64,000 bases of DNA from Cinnamomum chago (Eukaryota; Streptophyta; Magnoliopsida; Laurales; Lauraceae). Shown here piece by piece: positions 1 through 11,690 of this stretch; within the stretch, counting starts at the first letter, position 1, and each line of letters begins with the position of its first letter. The translations under genes and the position numbers were made by a program. The stretch covers positions 79,383,422-79,447,421 of the forward strand of contig CP142456.1 of NCBI GenBank assembly GCA_038049695.1. The letters are read 5' to 3'. The notes beneath the pieces were generated by a model. The model did no database searches, was not told the origin of the DNA, and saw only the letters and a list, made by a program, of their open reading frames with translations.

Positions 1-318
1 CGGTTTACGCAATAAGGCTAAATTCTCTAAAGCACTTATGAAACCAGGCATTGCTCAAGGCCAAAATGAACACAATCATATGAACCAACTGTGTCCGGAA
101 AGATTATGTGTGAACTCTATTGTCTCGGTTTACGCAAAAGGCTGAATCGTTCAAGACACCATGCTCACTGTTCAACCAGTAAATCCGATAGTACTTCACA
201 AGGGAAGGATCAAGGCCACAAGCTACCTCTCTCTATACAGAAAATCTCAAATTGTACTCTCTCTGTGTGCCTACATATCATTTCATTGCTTTCGGTCAAT
301 TTCATTCATGTGGGGGAT
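1..318 (+). mobile_element. Copia-type retrotransposon, 3' end of the internal region
   Basis: This stretch runs straight into a 3' LTR at 319. It ends in a purine-rich tract (about 309-317, GTGGGGGA) of the kind that primes plus-strand synthesis immediately before the 3' LTR of Copia elements. No long reading frame remains; two imperfect copies of a CGGTTTACGCAA-type segment occur at 1 and 127. The rest of the element, including any gag-pol, lies left of the window. The lineage cannot be named from this piece. Confidence 0.65.
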
Positions 319-1162
319 TGTTGGAAAATGGGCTAAGAGCTACACTAATTTTTGTCAACTTTGAGCAAAAAACTAAGTGGGACCTACCCACTTATCCTTT
401 TGGGTGGGAATACATGGGAATATAATCTACTCCATGAGTAGATTATGGACATGTATTGAGTTGCTTTCATCTATTTAGGAGTGAATGAGAAATTGCTTTC
501 TAAACACCCCGAACTAAACTGGGCTTGGGTTTGGGCTTGGGCTTAGGCTTCACATGAGTTGGGCTTGGCTCGGTCCACTACTCAAAAGTGATGTGTCCAT
601 TCACATATGAAAGGGCATGTCCAAAGTGATGTGTCCATTCACATATGAAAGGGTGTGTCCAACCCAAGAGGTATATCCAAAGAGAAGTATTTGCTCACTG
701 AACAGATGCAACCCCATGAATAGACATGAAGTAGGCTATAAATATCATCTTGCTCATGCCTTCTTGTTCATTCCATTCACTGCAACTGCATTGCATTTGG
801 GGCATCAGTCTGAGTCAAGAGAGAATTCTACTACACAATTGGTTCGCCTGTCACATAATTTGTAGTGCTGCTACTGTGTGGACCGATCATTGTATCTTGG
901 GAGGCAATCGCTGTAGAAGCTCGTAAGCACCATTGCGGGGGCGAATTTGTCTTAAGGACATAGTGTCAAACACTAGCCTTGATCATTCTTCTTCTGCAAA
1001 TTTCTGAGATTCGTAACTCCAGCAACAGAGTACTGTTTTTCTGCTTACAAACAGTAAGTGATTTTCATTCATAAATTTACATTCTGTAGTTCTGTTTTAC
1101 TGTTGTTTGTGAGGAACTGTTTCCTGAATTCTGAAATACTATTGCATGTATTCGGACTAACA
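319..1162 (+). mobile_element. 3' LTR of a Copia-type retrotransposon
   Basis: The LTR starts TGTTGGAAAA and ends CTAACA, giving the usual TG...CA ends. Its closest relative in the window is the inverted solo LTR at 18633-19706, which shares both ends and the blocks around 370-480 and 880-1060. A direct repeat of about 34 bp lies inside at about 586-653. The five bases after the LTR are ACATT; the matching target-site copy would be outside the window. Length is 844 bp. It lies downstream of exon 2 of the minus-strand transporter gene, so the element probably sits in that gene's second intron or has cut off its 3' end. Confidence 0.75.
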
Positions 1163-1472
1163 ACATTTCCATGATTTGTTTGGATGGAAAAGATTCCTGT
1201 TTTCTCAAGATATTAGGAATGCCAAACATTAAGAAGGAGATGAGTGACAATCCTGCAGTCACTTGAATTGGTTGTGGAAATTGGATATCAGACTAGATAA
1301 AATTGTATCATAGATGACATGATTTCTAAGTTCTGAAGTTCTGCATCCCGGGTGACAAATGACAATCCATTCTCCAAAACATTCAAACCAATTGTAATAG
1401 GCAGTACCTACTAATAAATAAAAAATTAAAAGAAAAGGCATTCTACCAAGGATGGTTAAATGGTGATCATAC
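1163..1472 (-). other. Intron 2 (5' part) of the transporter gene
   Basis: Non-coding sequence between the Copia LTR and the splice donor of transporter exon 2. The donor on the minus strand reads GTGAG|GTATGATC. No match to the expected C-terminal transporter exon is visible here. The 61-codon minus-strand reading frame in this stretch does not resemble the family. Confidence 0.55.
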
Positions 1473-3395
1473 CTCACAATGATCTCAGAGAAATAGCCCC
1501 CGGCAATCCGGCCAAGAAAATTCCAAATGCTGATCATTGATACAAATATGTGAGTATTGTCGTATCCAAAAGACTCGCTCATCTGACCCAGATTATCAAT
1601 GACAGTTAAACCAGATCCAGAACCCAGTAAAAGAGAGAAAAAGAGAAGCCAAAAGTCTGCCTTGATCAGTGCTTGCATCAAAGTGAAGTCCTCCCCTCTA
1701 CGTGGGCCTTGCCTCCTCTTAACTCTCACAGCTCCTTCAGCTGCCGCCGTAAATAGTCTTGCTTGTAACTGTGCAATTCGCTTCTGCCTCTCAGACGCTG
1801 GGAGCAGGTCTACTTCCCTAGGCTTTTCATCTTCGACTTCACTTAATATAACCTCATTTATATCTGTTGGATGAGGCAATTTGGCTGGCTCTTGTTTCTC
1901 AGGCTCTGGCAAAAGACTCTCCTCACCAGGAGAACTTGGGTCCGAATGAAAGGTCAATAGAACAGGAATGACAATAGGAAGCAATAGAATAAGGAATAGC
2001 AAAGCAGTGAATAATGTAATCACAGGATAGCTCAAATCGACTAGATCCTCGAGAAGCATAACGCCCATCAAGTAGGCTGCTAGAAGAAGGCATACACTAT
2101 AAATGAATGTGAAACTTGAACCATCAGATGGATGCACTTGTCTGTGGCCTCCAACGGGTCTGACGATGAACATTAGAGCAATAATCACCATTGACGGCCC
2201 AACAGCAACCATGAAGATGAGTGCCGCATGATCAGGTGTATTTATGACTGCATACACTTGAGTCAAGATCGCGCCACCCAAACCAGCAAACCCTTTCAAT
2301 ATCCCCACTACAGGACCCCGGCTTTTAGGGAAGTTCTGGACACATGAAACAAGTGCGCCAGTATTGAAGTAGGTCTCTCCGTTTGTTCCAACAAATATAA
2401 GAATGCACATCTGCACCCCCAACATTCAATAAGATGATTAGAAACGCAGATAATAAGACAATCTAGTTGTTTTCTGTGAGAAAGAAGAAAACACAAGATA
2501 TCGACTTTCAGGATGCAGTTGGGAATGCTGGGAGATTTTGGCTTGTTAGGTTGTTTGTAAAAGGGAACAGGTAAGAACGATTTGACCGATAAACAAAATT
2601 TCATCCAATACTCAATCTTCCAGATTTTCAACAAAATGAAAAAGAAAAACCCAATTCCCCTGAAGCCTACCTATTACTAATTCACTAATCAATCAAGTCA
2701 CAACACAAATGCAATAACATCCAAATAATGCAAAGCAGCAGAAACCTAGATCAAAGTAATACAAAAGAACCAACTCTAGTCATAAAAAGGAAGGGGAACA
2801 AAAGAAGAGGAAGTGAAACTTGAAACAGAAACATTAATTCATCAAAATCCACCAAATTACCAAAGGCTTAAAAAGTATCAAATCTCATTCGCAGAAACAC
2901 TACTTTCCATAGTAAACAGTAGAGCAAAACAGGCCCCAAACTCATTAAAAACATCCAAATCATATTAGAACAAATCAAAATCAATGGAGAACAAAACCCA
3001 ATTCATGAAATCTCACCAGAATCAGTAAACCCATCAGGAAAAGATCAAAACCGACTCACCGCCCACAAAGGCAACACCGGAGCCCTGCCTGTTACAATCA
3101 GCCAAACCCAACCATATCCAACGAAATTCTGCAAGGCACCAATGAGCAGAGCTGCCCATATGGGCAGCACCTCACAGAGAGTACCCGCAAGAAACCCGAT
3201 ACTGTCCCCGAGATCCTTTGCCACACCCAAACGTGCAATCTGACGCTGATTGTAGTTGAGAGAGCTCTTAATTACTGGTGATATGCTTCCAAACAGGTAT
3301 CCAATTCCAGCGCATGATTGCATCCACATAGCCGCCACAAAAACCAACCATCTGTTGTTGATGAACGACCTAAATCTCTCCTTGAATCGACCCAT
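1473..3395 (-). CDS. Nodulin-like / NFD4-like major facilitator transporter, 3' part not seen
   Basis: This is a plant membrane transporter of the nodulin-like (PF06813) branch of the major facilitator superfamily, related to Arabidopsis NFD4-like proteins; its substrate is not known. Exon 1 is 3395-3060 (112 codons, start MGRFKERFRSF) and exon 2 is 2410-1473, separated by a 649 bp intron with donor GCG|GTGAGT and acceptor GTGCAG. The 424 residues seen hold several hydrophobic segments, the first at about residues 16-36. Family-typical blocks include GTNGETYFNT, QNFPKSRGP and GILKGFAGL, then a long charged cytoplasmic loop at about 275-355, then the TM pair around LLGSGSGLTVIDNLGQ and the block SIWNFLGR. 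Exon 2 ends in phase 2 after YFSEIIV. The family normally continues for about 110-130 residues with four more membrane segments. That exon is absent from 1-1472, where a Copia element begins, so the gene either has a very long intron or is truncated. Confidence 0.88.
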
Positions 3396-3560
3396 TTTTC
3401 CTTACAAAATGAAATTCAAGAAAACCCAGTTGGAAAAGATCACAGTTTCGAAACACAGAGAGCGTGTCAGTGTCTTCCTCTCTATTCTTGCTTTATCTCT
3501 CTCTATCTCTATCCGGAGTGATGTGTATGTAGAAAGAGAAAGAGATTGACTGAAGCCCTT
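3396..3560 (-). promoter_or_regulatory. 5' leader of the transporter gene
   Basis: The minus-strand leader is pyrimidine/purine-skewed with several GAGA-type tracts (about 3478-3545), common in plant 5' UTRs. No clear TATA box or transcription start can be fixed by eye. Confidence 0.3.
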
Positions 3561-3608
3561 TAGATTGTTATTTCAGAGAAATCTCTTAAGAAAAGCTTGA
3601 TTTTTATA

Positions 3609-4010
3609 GAAGAAAATGAGGAAAAAGAGACAGGGTTTTTCTCCCTTCAATGTAAAATTCAAACAGAAAGGATAGAAAGTGAAGTTTTTCTGATTGGAAA
3701 AGAAAGATCTTATTTTTCTCTTGAAGAAAATGAAACAAGAAGAGATGGGTTTGTTTTTTCTTTTGATGTGAAACTCCACGGTGATGATAGAAAGTGCAGT
3801 TTTTTTTTTTTTTTATTGGAATTGAAAGGTATTGTTTTCTTTTGGAAGAAAATGAAATAATCAGAGATGGGTTGGTTCTTTTCCTTCTATGTAAATTTCC
3901 AAAGAGACTATTCAAATTGAAGTGTTCTTCTGATTGGAATTGAAAGAAATCTTTTGATGTAAACGAGGAAAGAACAGATTGGTCCTTTTCTTTTATTTGA
4001 GATTATCCAA
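3609..4010. repeat. Degenerate minisatellite, unit about 115-122 bp, 3+ copies
   Basis: Unit starts with GAAGAAAATGA recur at 3609, 3723 and 3845, each followed by an AGAGA(C/T)(A/G)GG block, a poly-T-rich part and a TGATTGGAA-type block. A partial fourth copy follows near 3970. It begins about 215 bp upstream of the transporter start codon, so it probably lies in that gene's promoter or distal leader. Confidence 0.7.
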
Positions 4011-7000
4011 ATAGAACAACTGAAGATGAAGAATTATTACAGGCCGAAACTGAAAGATCTCTGCTTCTTTTCTCTGTTTAAAGAGGGAGCAGTTTTGAAG
4101 GAGAAGATGAGAAGCTTGAGCTCAACAAATAGCCTCCTACTTCTCTATTTGGCCTTTTCCCATTGGTTTGATATTGAAAATGCCTTGAAAGCTGTAAAAA
4201 TTACTAAAATGCCCTACATCGTACGAAAGTGCGACGACCATTCGTAGATATTTGGCGGGTAAAACCAGCCAACGTGCATGTTGTTCGGAAATACTGTTAA
4301 GGAGTCTGCGGTACCATTGAATGCAATCTACATCTTCAGTTGGAGTACTGTGAGAGGAATTACTTCGGTAGTAGTCAGATTGATCAAAATTTTGCAGTTA
4401 TTATTCAACTTTATCTAATGACAAAGATTTGATAACTAAGGACCCGTTTCTTTAGCTAGCATAGTTTAGGAAATTCATGTGTGTAGAATTTGTAAAAGGA
4501 TCTGCAAAAGAAAATTACCATCACATCATGTCTATGAATTCTCATCAAACATCTTAAATTCCTGTCAAAAATTGTGATAAAAAATGCCTATATATATATA
4601 TTTTTAATCTTAAGTAGATTTTTTTAAGTTTTCATACTTATGAATAGCATGCTTTCAAATAGGCCTAGTCATTTCTACTTCAAAACCATATAGGCCCCAC
4701 TAATCATTAGATTGAGGGATGGAAAGAGACATTTTGATCGGTTGAGATAACAAGTTCGGGATTAACACATGACTCTAACCCCTTCTTCTATGACTCAAAA
4801 ATTCAACAATTTTATATGAAAGGAAAAACCCGACCCTCTATCCAACGATCCGATCAATTTACATCAATAAAAACTTGAAGGACTTTACGTAATTCAAGGA
4901 GTCTTGTGTGTGCGGAAGGTTTGAATAGATTATAAAGTCGGTCATACTATTTTGCCCTCATTAAAATATTAATATTTTCATATGTATATGTATATATATA
5001 TATATATATGTAGGTACGTACGTATTGAAATTACGATTAAGTTTTATTATGAAGTTCTCTTGAGGGTCATTTTAGTGTAAAAGCGATCATGGCCCATTGT
5101 AGGGCCTATGTCCTATGGTGGTCATTGAGAACCCCACTCACAAAGTTCGAACAATTTAAATAGTCCCTCGGGGTGTACTAATTTGAGACCTATTTTTGTT
5201 TTAAGGGACATGTCCAAACATTTTAGATAGGGATCCGGTCCATTTGTGTATTTAATTTAAATGTTAAACCTCATGTGAGTCTTCCACACACCAAAACCTA
5301 GTGCCAAATATGGCATGTGCGCGGCTGTCATTGGGTTGGCTCAACCTGTGACCCGATGGGTATCTAGATTTGGACCCATGTTAAAGATTTGTCAGGTTGG
5401 TAGGACTGGATTTTAAAATGTACATTTTCTTAATATCATATTATTTTTGTTTTATATAAAACACACCTTACAAAAATCCCTTGTACACATTACAGATGCC
5501 CTTTTTTTTTTTATTACTTTTTAAACTTGTTTGTATTATGGAATTGAATAAATAAGAATTCTAAGAAATGTTTAAGAAAAGTTGTTAAGATTGAAGAAAT
5601 AAAAGTAAATATTCATAAATGGCTTTCAAATAATATCTCATTTAATTGAAAATAAATTAAGAGACGATGAAAAATGATTTATCAGGTTAATGGCTGGGCT
5701 TTCGTTTATCATCTCCTTGTAATTCATTTATCATTAAAGGAGAGTTTGTTTGATAGCCATTTATGAATATTTACCTTTATTTTTTTAATTTTATCCGTTT
5801 TTAGAAATACATTTTTTAGAATTATTATATGTATTCCAAGGAAACAAATGGATGCTAAAGGTCTAGGGTTCTTTACTTTTTTTTCCACAAAAAATTAATT
5901 CTTTTTAATTTTTAGATATTTAGTCATGTCTAGATCTATGTCCACCATGGACCTGTTTTCATCCTTACAAATTGGCTCTCAAGACTAATGATGTCAATGG
6001 ACATGTGAATATGTGATCAAAACAATCGAGAATAGACATTTTTTTTTTCGAACAAGATTGAAAATTGGGTCCACATCTAGGCTAGACAAAAAAAAAAGTC
6101 TGAATGTGTGACTTATAGTGTATTGGATCTATAATAACATATATAACATAGAACATGTATGATACAGTAATGATATAGTAGAACAATTCAAAGACTTGTT
6201 TCATAAAAAATAACAATAAAAAAGGAATCCCCGTGGGAAAATTTTCAAATTGTCATCAAAGATTGATACCCTTGATTGACATTAAAGAATTTTAGGAAGC
6301 ACAAAAATATGAATTTACCTTAAATCCAACTCGGGTCAAAATCTATAAATCCATACATGTACAAACTCACTACAAGAAAAATCTATAACTTCTATCCATA
6401 TCAAAAACGGTGAAAGTCACAACCAAATCTGCCCAAAGGAAACTCATATCATTCAGTACAAATGAAAAATTAACTAAAAAAGGAACAAATGAATTCGGAC
6501 ATGAGACGCTGAGTGCTGCTATAGAAGACATTGTAGTTAAGTCCTGGGATTGAAAACCCAGATTAATTAGTTAGATTGCCCAAAATTTACCTCCTGCCTG
6601 TAGAAGACACTTTCGCACTGCAGTCGAGAAAGGAAAAGAACATTAACATAATTTCCAAATACGGGTGAAGACACTTCCATTTAGATGAAAGGTTGATTCT
6701 TTGACATGATTTGTATTGTGACTTAAAATTAAGGACTATGATAATTTGCTCAACCTAATGTGCCTATTTTTAGACTTTAATTCACATGAAGACCTATTTA
6801 TCTCCGGCCTATCTTGATTGTCTTACATCCACGTGGGCCTCAGGTGATGTGGGGATATTTGAGGGATGAACTTATGATCAATCCAATCCAGTGTTTTCAG
6901 ACTTTCACACTTTTATTCCAGGTGAATTAGCTATTAATGTATTGTCTCAACCCAAACATGCATGTGATACTAAGATCCCTAAACATGGATGTGATATTAA

Positions 7001-7346
7001 GATGCGAACACCATCCAATGTCTCAACCTGAGTGTGTCGGCGCTGTAGTTGGAGTTTTGCTCATAAATATCAATTGAACTTAGTTTGTAGCGACATTTGT
7101 TTCTGTTTTGTTTTCAAGACTCTTGTCCTTTCTCATGTATGCCTGCTATTCTGCCCTTGATATTTCTCTTTGATGCAAAACAAAGTAGTCAGCTTGAGGC
7201 TCATTGTCACTGAGATACGTGTGGTATGGGGAATGTTTCTGGCTATGGTGTCAGATCTCATGTACAATTCAGAACCGACTAAGAGGATTGGATTTCAGTT
7301 CTCTTAAGGATATTGCGTGTAAAAATGCCCTTAAATGTAGCATTTA
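4011..7346. other. AT-rich intergenic DNA
   Basis: No gene, RNA gene or intact transposon was recognised. There is a (TA)n microsatellite at 4991-5009 and many poly-A/T runs. Reading frames are short and family-less. Confidence 0.6.
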
Positions 7347-7813
7347 GAGCATCTCCAACAGCTATGTCACCTGCCACATGGTAATTTTAATGGCCAAAAT
7401 ATAAACATGTAGCATATCTCTGACAGTCATTTTATATGTAATTTGATATTTGGCATGAATGATGGATATGCCAAATCTGAAGTATAAAAAGAGCACATGC
7501 CTTTTTCTTATTTCAAATTATTTTATACGATGGGGCCCTACAAGAATGCAACAGCTTTTTTTTTTCTTTTATGATATGGGTCCCATAAGAAAAAAGAATA
7601 TAATAAAAATAATAATTTTGATATACTAGTTGGAGTTCATACTTTGGAAATGCCAAGTTCCAAATCTCCAAATTGTCACATAAAAATAATAATTTTGATA
7701 TACTAGTTGGAATTCATACTTTAGAGATGCCAAGTTTCAAATCTCCAAATTGCCACATAAGCTTTCAAATGGAATTCGGCATCTCCAAAATAACATACCT
7801 ATTGAAGATGCTT
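7347..7813. mobile_element. Tourist-like MITE (PIF/Harbinger type) with internal duplication
   Basis: Left end GAGCATCTCCAACAG and right end CTATTGAAGATGCTT form a terminal inverted repeat of about 20 bp with a few mismatches. The GCATCTCCAACAG terminus is characteristic of plant Tourist-like MITEs. Flanking bases are TTA (left) and TAA (right), compatible with a mutated 3 bp target site. Inside, a segment of about 78 bp is present twice in tandem (about 7600-7677 and 7678-7757). No transposase is encoded. Confidence 0.65.
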
Positions 7814-9822
7814 TAAGGGCACCGTTGTTTCATAGTTTGTTATGGTCTTTTTTTCATGTCATAAAAAAAAGAAAAACTCCTATCTCCGAGCACCACTAAT
7901 TCATAGTTTGTTATGGGTTTTTTTTTCTTTTTTTTACTAAATAGAAAATCTTGAAATAATCTCTTGATAACACGTAAGGGTTCCGCAAAGTTGAAGATTT
8001 TTCATTGCCCTTGAAATGAGAAATCCTCACTAAGAATTTGTATAGTTAAAGCTTTCATATTGATATATATTAATGTATTGTATTGATGCATATAGCTAAG
8101 AAAAATTGATTTTTCATGCACAGATTTGCAAAAACGAGGTTTTCCAAAGCCTATTTAGAGAGTCCAGGCCTAAAAGATCTTCAAAAAAGTAAAATTTTCT
8201 ATGGATCTTAATTCTTAGGCATTTACAATTCCCAAATGTGGGTTTCCACGTTTTTATAGGAAGTGAAAATCTTTTACTCGAGAATTTAATTGCCAAACAT
8301 GATCTTGAAGTGTGGACCATGGATGTGGATGTGGATGTGGGTGTGAGTTTGAGTGTGTAATGCTTCTCCACTGAATATACAAACATGCCCTAGACATAGA
8401 GCAGTGTCTAGTGGGAAAAAAAGCTAATTTGGGCCTAGGTGTTGAACTTACACCTACTTCGAAAATTTTGGTGTTCACACACCCAGCCCATTTTTAACCG
8501 TCATACTTGCTTTCAACCAAAACAGAAAAAAAAATCTTACTTTAAGAGCCAAGGCTAGTTAAAACTGTCACAATACATGCGACACTAGCATACTAGACTT
8601 GAATCGGATCATTAGTTTTACAATTTGGATCACGTGGCACATGAATAGGTTTTTTTTTTTTTAAGAAAAGGTAGCACATGAATAGTGGTTGCTTGATTTT
8701 ACAATATTGACAAATGACAAGTGATAATGAGAAAGAAACCTGTTGTACCCACAAAACTAAAATGCCAGCAGGGAACATGATGTGCCCAGTCCTCATTTAG
8801 AAAGGACAAGAGAGGTCATACTTCAAGTTTGGTGGTCTTTGGACTCTTTATAGTTCATTCATGCTGTGGAAGCCACTGACTAGATGGGGCCCATCAGGGT
8901 GGGTCATGGCAGCAAATGATAATGGCCAATAGTCAATCTTGGCTGTCTTCTAATTAGATCACTTTTTCTTACTTTCTACTTTCCAGGAAAGAAAACGTAG
9001 ACAATGTGCCAGGCACACTCCAGTGTTCATCCAAGGTTGGTAGTGGTAATTCATGTGTGGTTGATGTGATGTGGGCCATGTTGACTCCTTTTACTATACT
9101 GCATGTGCTTCATATGGCATTCTATATATTTTCATAATTACAATAAGACAGGCCCACAGGGGCAAGATATCGAGCTCTAAGATCGCCATTAAGAAAAGGA
9201 AAAAGAAACAAAATCTGACCCATTGACGACATTCCTGAGATTTCATTCGCTGGAGAATGGTTAAGTACTCATTTTTCGTCGAGGAAAAGGGCTTGTTCGA
9301 AGCATATAACATAAATGTTTATAGAATTCCACGAAAAGATTATTAAAGAAGTAAAAAATGAAGGATATAAAGTAGATAGGTAGATGAGACTTTAAAATTT
9401 TCAAGTATTAAACTATTAGGTGAAGGTTGCATTTCACATCTTCCTTTGATTTAATATTTATTAAAGGGAAGATTAATTGATGATTATTTTTTAATATTTT
9501 TTAACCACTTTTAGAAATGCAGTCCAAAGTATTCAACTATATGAAACACATGCTTCTCAAAAAAAGGAAAAATTATTTGCAGGCTACATGTAGATCTTAC
9601 CTTTGTTTTCCACTTTTCGTCACTTTGATTGAATACATTTTTTAGAATTCTTAAGAATTCAATTTCATCCTTGCATCTTATTTTGACCAACTAAAGATGG
9701 AAAGAAAATGAAGATGAAAAAAACTATTCACAGTTCAAATCTTGTAGTGTGCAACTTTCTCCACTTAATTACTCTGCATTTATATGATCTCTTGAGATAT
9801 CTTAAATAATCTACTTGTTTCC
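7814..9822. other. Intergenic DNA, nothing recognised
   Basis: AT-rich sequence with a short imperfect GGATGT hexamer run near 8320-8345 and a poly-T run at about 8649. No coding sequence, RNA gene or element with defined ends is visible. Confidence 0.55.
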
Positions 9823-9831
9823 AATTCTACC

Positions 9832-9832
<1 letters not shown>

Positions 9833-9867
<35 letters not shown>

Positions 9868-10032
9868 ATAACGTAGGGTTCCTAGCCCTTTGGGCCAGAA
9901 TAATCCCTACGGGCCCAGGAGAGAAAGCCGGGTAAAATTTCCCTGTGGCCCCAGTGTGGTAGAGCAGTTTCGAACCCACAACCTCCGGGTGCAAACCGTA
10001 GTCCTAGGTCAACTGAGCTACCCCTTGGGGTT
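9833..10032 (-). mobile_element. tRNA-derived SINE with poly-A tail and target-site duplication
   Basis: Read on the minus strand, the element opens with AACCCCAAGGGGTAGCTCAG, which contains an RNA polymerase III A box (TAGCTCAGTTGAC). A B box (GTGGGTTCGAAAC) follows about 40-60 bp later. The element ends in a long A tail, seen as the poly-T run at about 9834-9866 on the plus strand. Near-identical 10 bp direct repeats AATTCTAC(C/T)G flank it at 9823-9832 and 10033-10042. This is the complete anatomy of a retroposed plant SINE of about 200 bp. Confidence 0.85.
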
Positions 10033-10042
10033 AATTCTACTG

Positions 10043-11274
10043 TTAACAATAGCATATTCTATAAACATTGATCACAAATTCCACATCTGCTTTCTTGGGA
10101 CTGACATAGGACCCAAGTTGGTACATAAGATATAATCGCTAAAGAGAAGGGTCCATCTCCTAATGATGGAAAGTTTTGTATCTGCATGTAGTTATTATAA
10201 TATCAGAAGGTTTTGAGAGAAGATGGTGATAAAATGGCAATGGACCCTACTCTATGACATTGTTGTCTTCTTTGTCCAATCTTATAATATTATTATTCAC
10301 TTATATATTAATTGCTACTTGGAAAATAGAGACAAACTTTAACATGTTTTTGGTGCATTTTAAAAGATTTTTAAAGAAAAATATTTATGTGCATCCATCC
10401 CTCATCATATTATGGTCAGGATAACATAGTAGGGTTGACTTTATAACACATCAAATCATCTACACATATGAAACCCCCTTATGTGCACTAGATCCATTGA
10501 ATTTTCACATATCCAAATGGATTCGACTGTTGGACTGAGGGTCAAATTTTTTCCTTTACTATAAAATCATTAAATTTGTGAGCCACGAATGAAGGGGTTA
10601 GAAGCATGAAATTGACCCCAAATTTAATATATAGTATTATCCAAGATGACTCTTCCCTTCCCCCCACAAGCCCCATGGTCAATGGGTCCCATTAAATTTG
10701 TCCCTCACCATAGATGCACAAAAATATCCCCCTCTTTTAAATTCCCAATTGGTTCCAATTGGTATATGCAATACCAAACCTCTGTTCTAGTTCTTATTTT
10801 ATTAGAAAAACATCATCGGTATGTGAGACCTTTGATTCCATTTCTGGCCCATTCTTTGGGCCATGGTGTTTCTGCTCAGAACCACTAAGAAGGTAGGCCA
10901 CACCAAAAATTGCGTTTGGTCAACCAGAACACAATAAGTTCTAACTGTAATTTCAGGTTACAGATGTACTGAATAGAAAATTTATATCACCATTCATTTT
11001 ACTGACCCACAGGAGTCACCTGGTAGCTGCATTTACTGGATGATATGGAATATAACCTGTAGTTAGAGTCCTTTTAGTTATAAAACTTCTCAAACCAAAT
11101 TTGGACGGTGTGAGATTTTTAATCCCTACCTTTTACAAAATAGAACCTCCACTAACTAAAGGTTAAGACCATAAATCCCGCACAGCTGGCATGTGGAAGT
11201 CCCTCTCGGGGAGACAAAACCCATTACTGAAATGATATCCTTAGCAGGAGATGATAGTGAAAGAGAAAATTTTT
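10043..11274. other. Intergenic DNA, nothing recognised
   Basis: Low-complexity AT-rich sequence without a supported gene. The longest frames are under 85 codons and match no family. Confidence 0.55.
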
Positions 11275-11322
11275 TTTTTGTGGTATTCAAGTATGCAGTT
11301 TTTGTGGTATTCAAGTATGCAG
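11275..11322. repeat. Tandem duplication of a 24 bp unit
   Basis: The unit TTTTTGTGGTATTCAAGTAT plus GCAG occurs twice, back to back and identical (11275-11298 and 11299-11322). No function is apparent. Confidence 0.85.
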
Positions 11323-11596
11323 CAAGATTTTTAATGAATCTAAATTTTGGCAAGATAGCTAATACAGTTATAGTTATACAGGGAACCTTTTATTTTTCGT
11401 GAGGTCAATGAGATTCCAAACAACGTGCCGACACAACTGTGTAAAAATTGTCTATGTATTTCTTTTTTTCTTTTTTGGGGATTTTACCCAAGAAGTCTCA
11501 TTAGACTTACTTTAGATCAAAATGGCTTTCGAATATATGAAATGACCGTACTGGTCCCAGTGATCCTTTTCAATTCATTTTTTTTGTTGTTTCGCC

Positions 11597-11690
11597 GAGT
11601 GGCGATATCCCCGCTCACCTGCATACACGAGCGGGGATATCCCCACTCATTTTTTCTTCTTCTTCACAATTAAGCGACGATATCCCCATC
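11597..11690. repeat. GATATC-centred palindrome cluster, left TIR
   Basis: Copies of a GAGYGGSGATATCSCCRCTC-like palindrome lie at 11597-11616 and 11629-11648, with a degenerate third copy at about 11673-11690. They are inside the left inverted repeat of the MULE-like element. Each could form a short perfect hairpin or act as a dimeric protein-binding site. Confidence 0.75.

Noticed and set aside
1077..1262. Minus-strand frame beyond transporter exon 2 as its missing last exon
   Set aside because: Its translation lacks the family's conserved C-terminal blocks, and part of it lies inside the Copia LTR.
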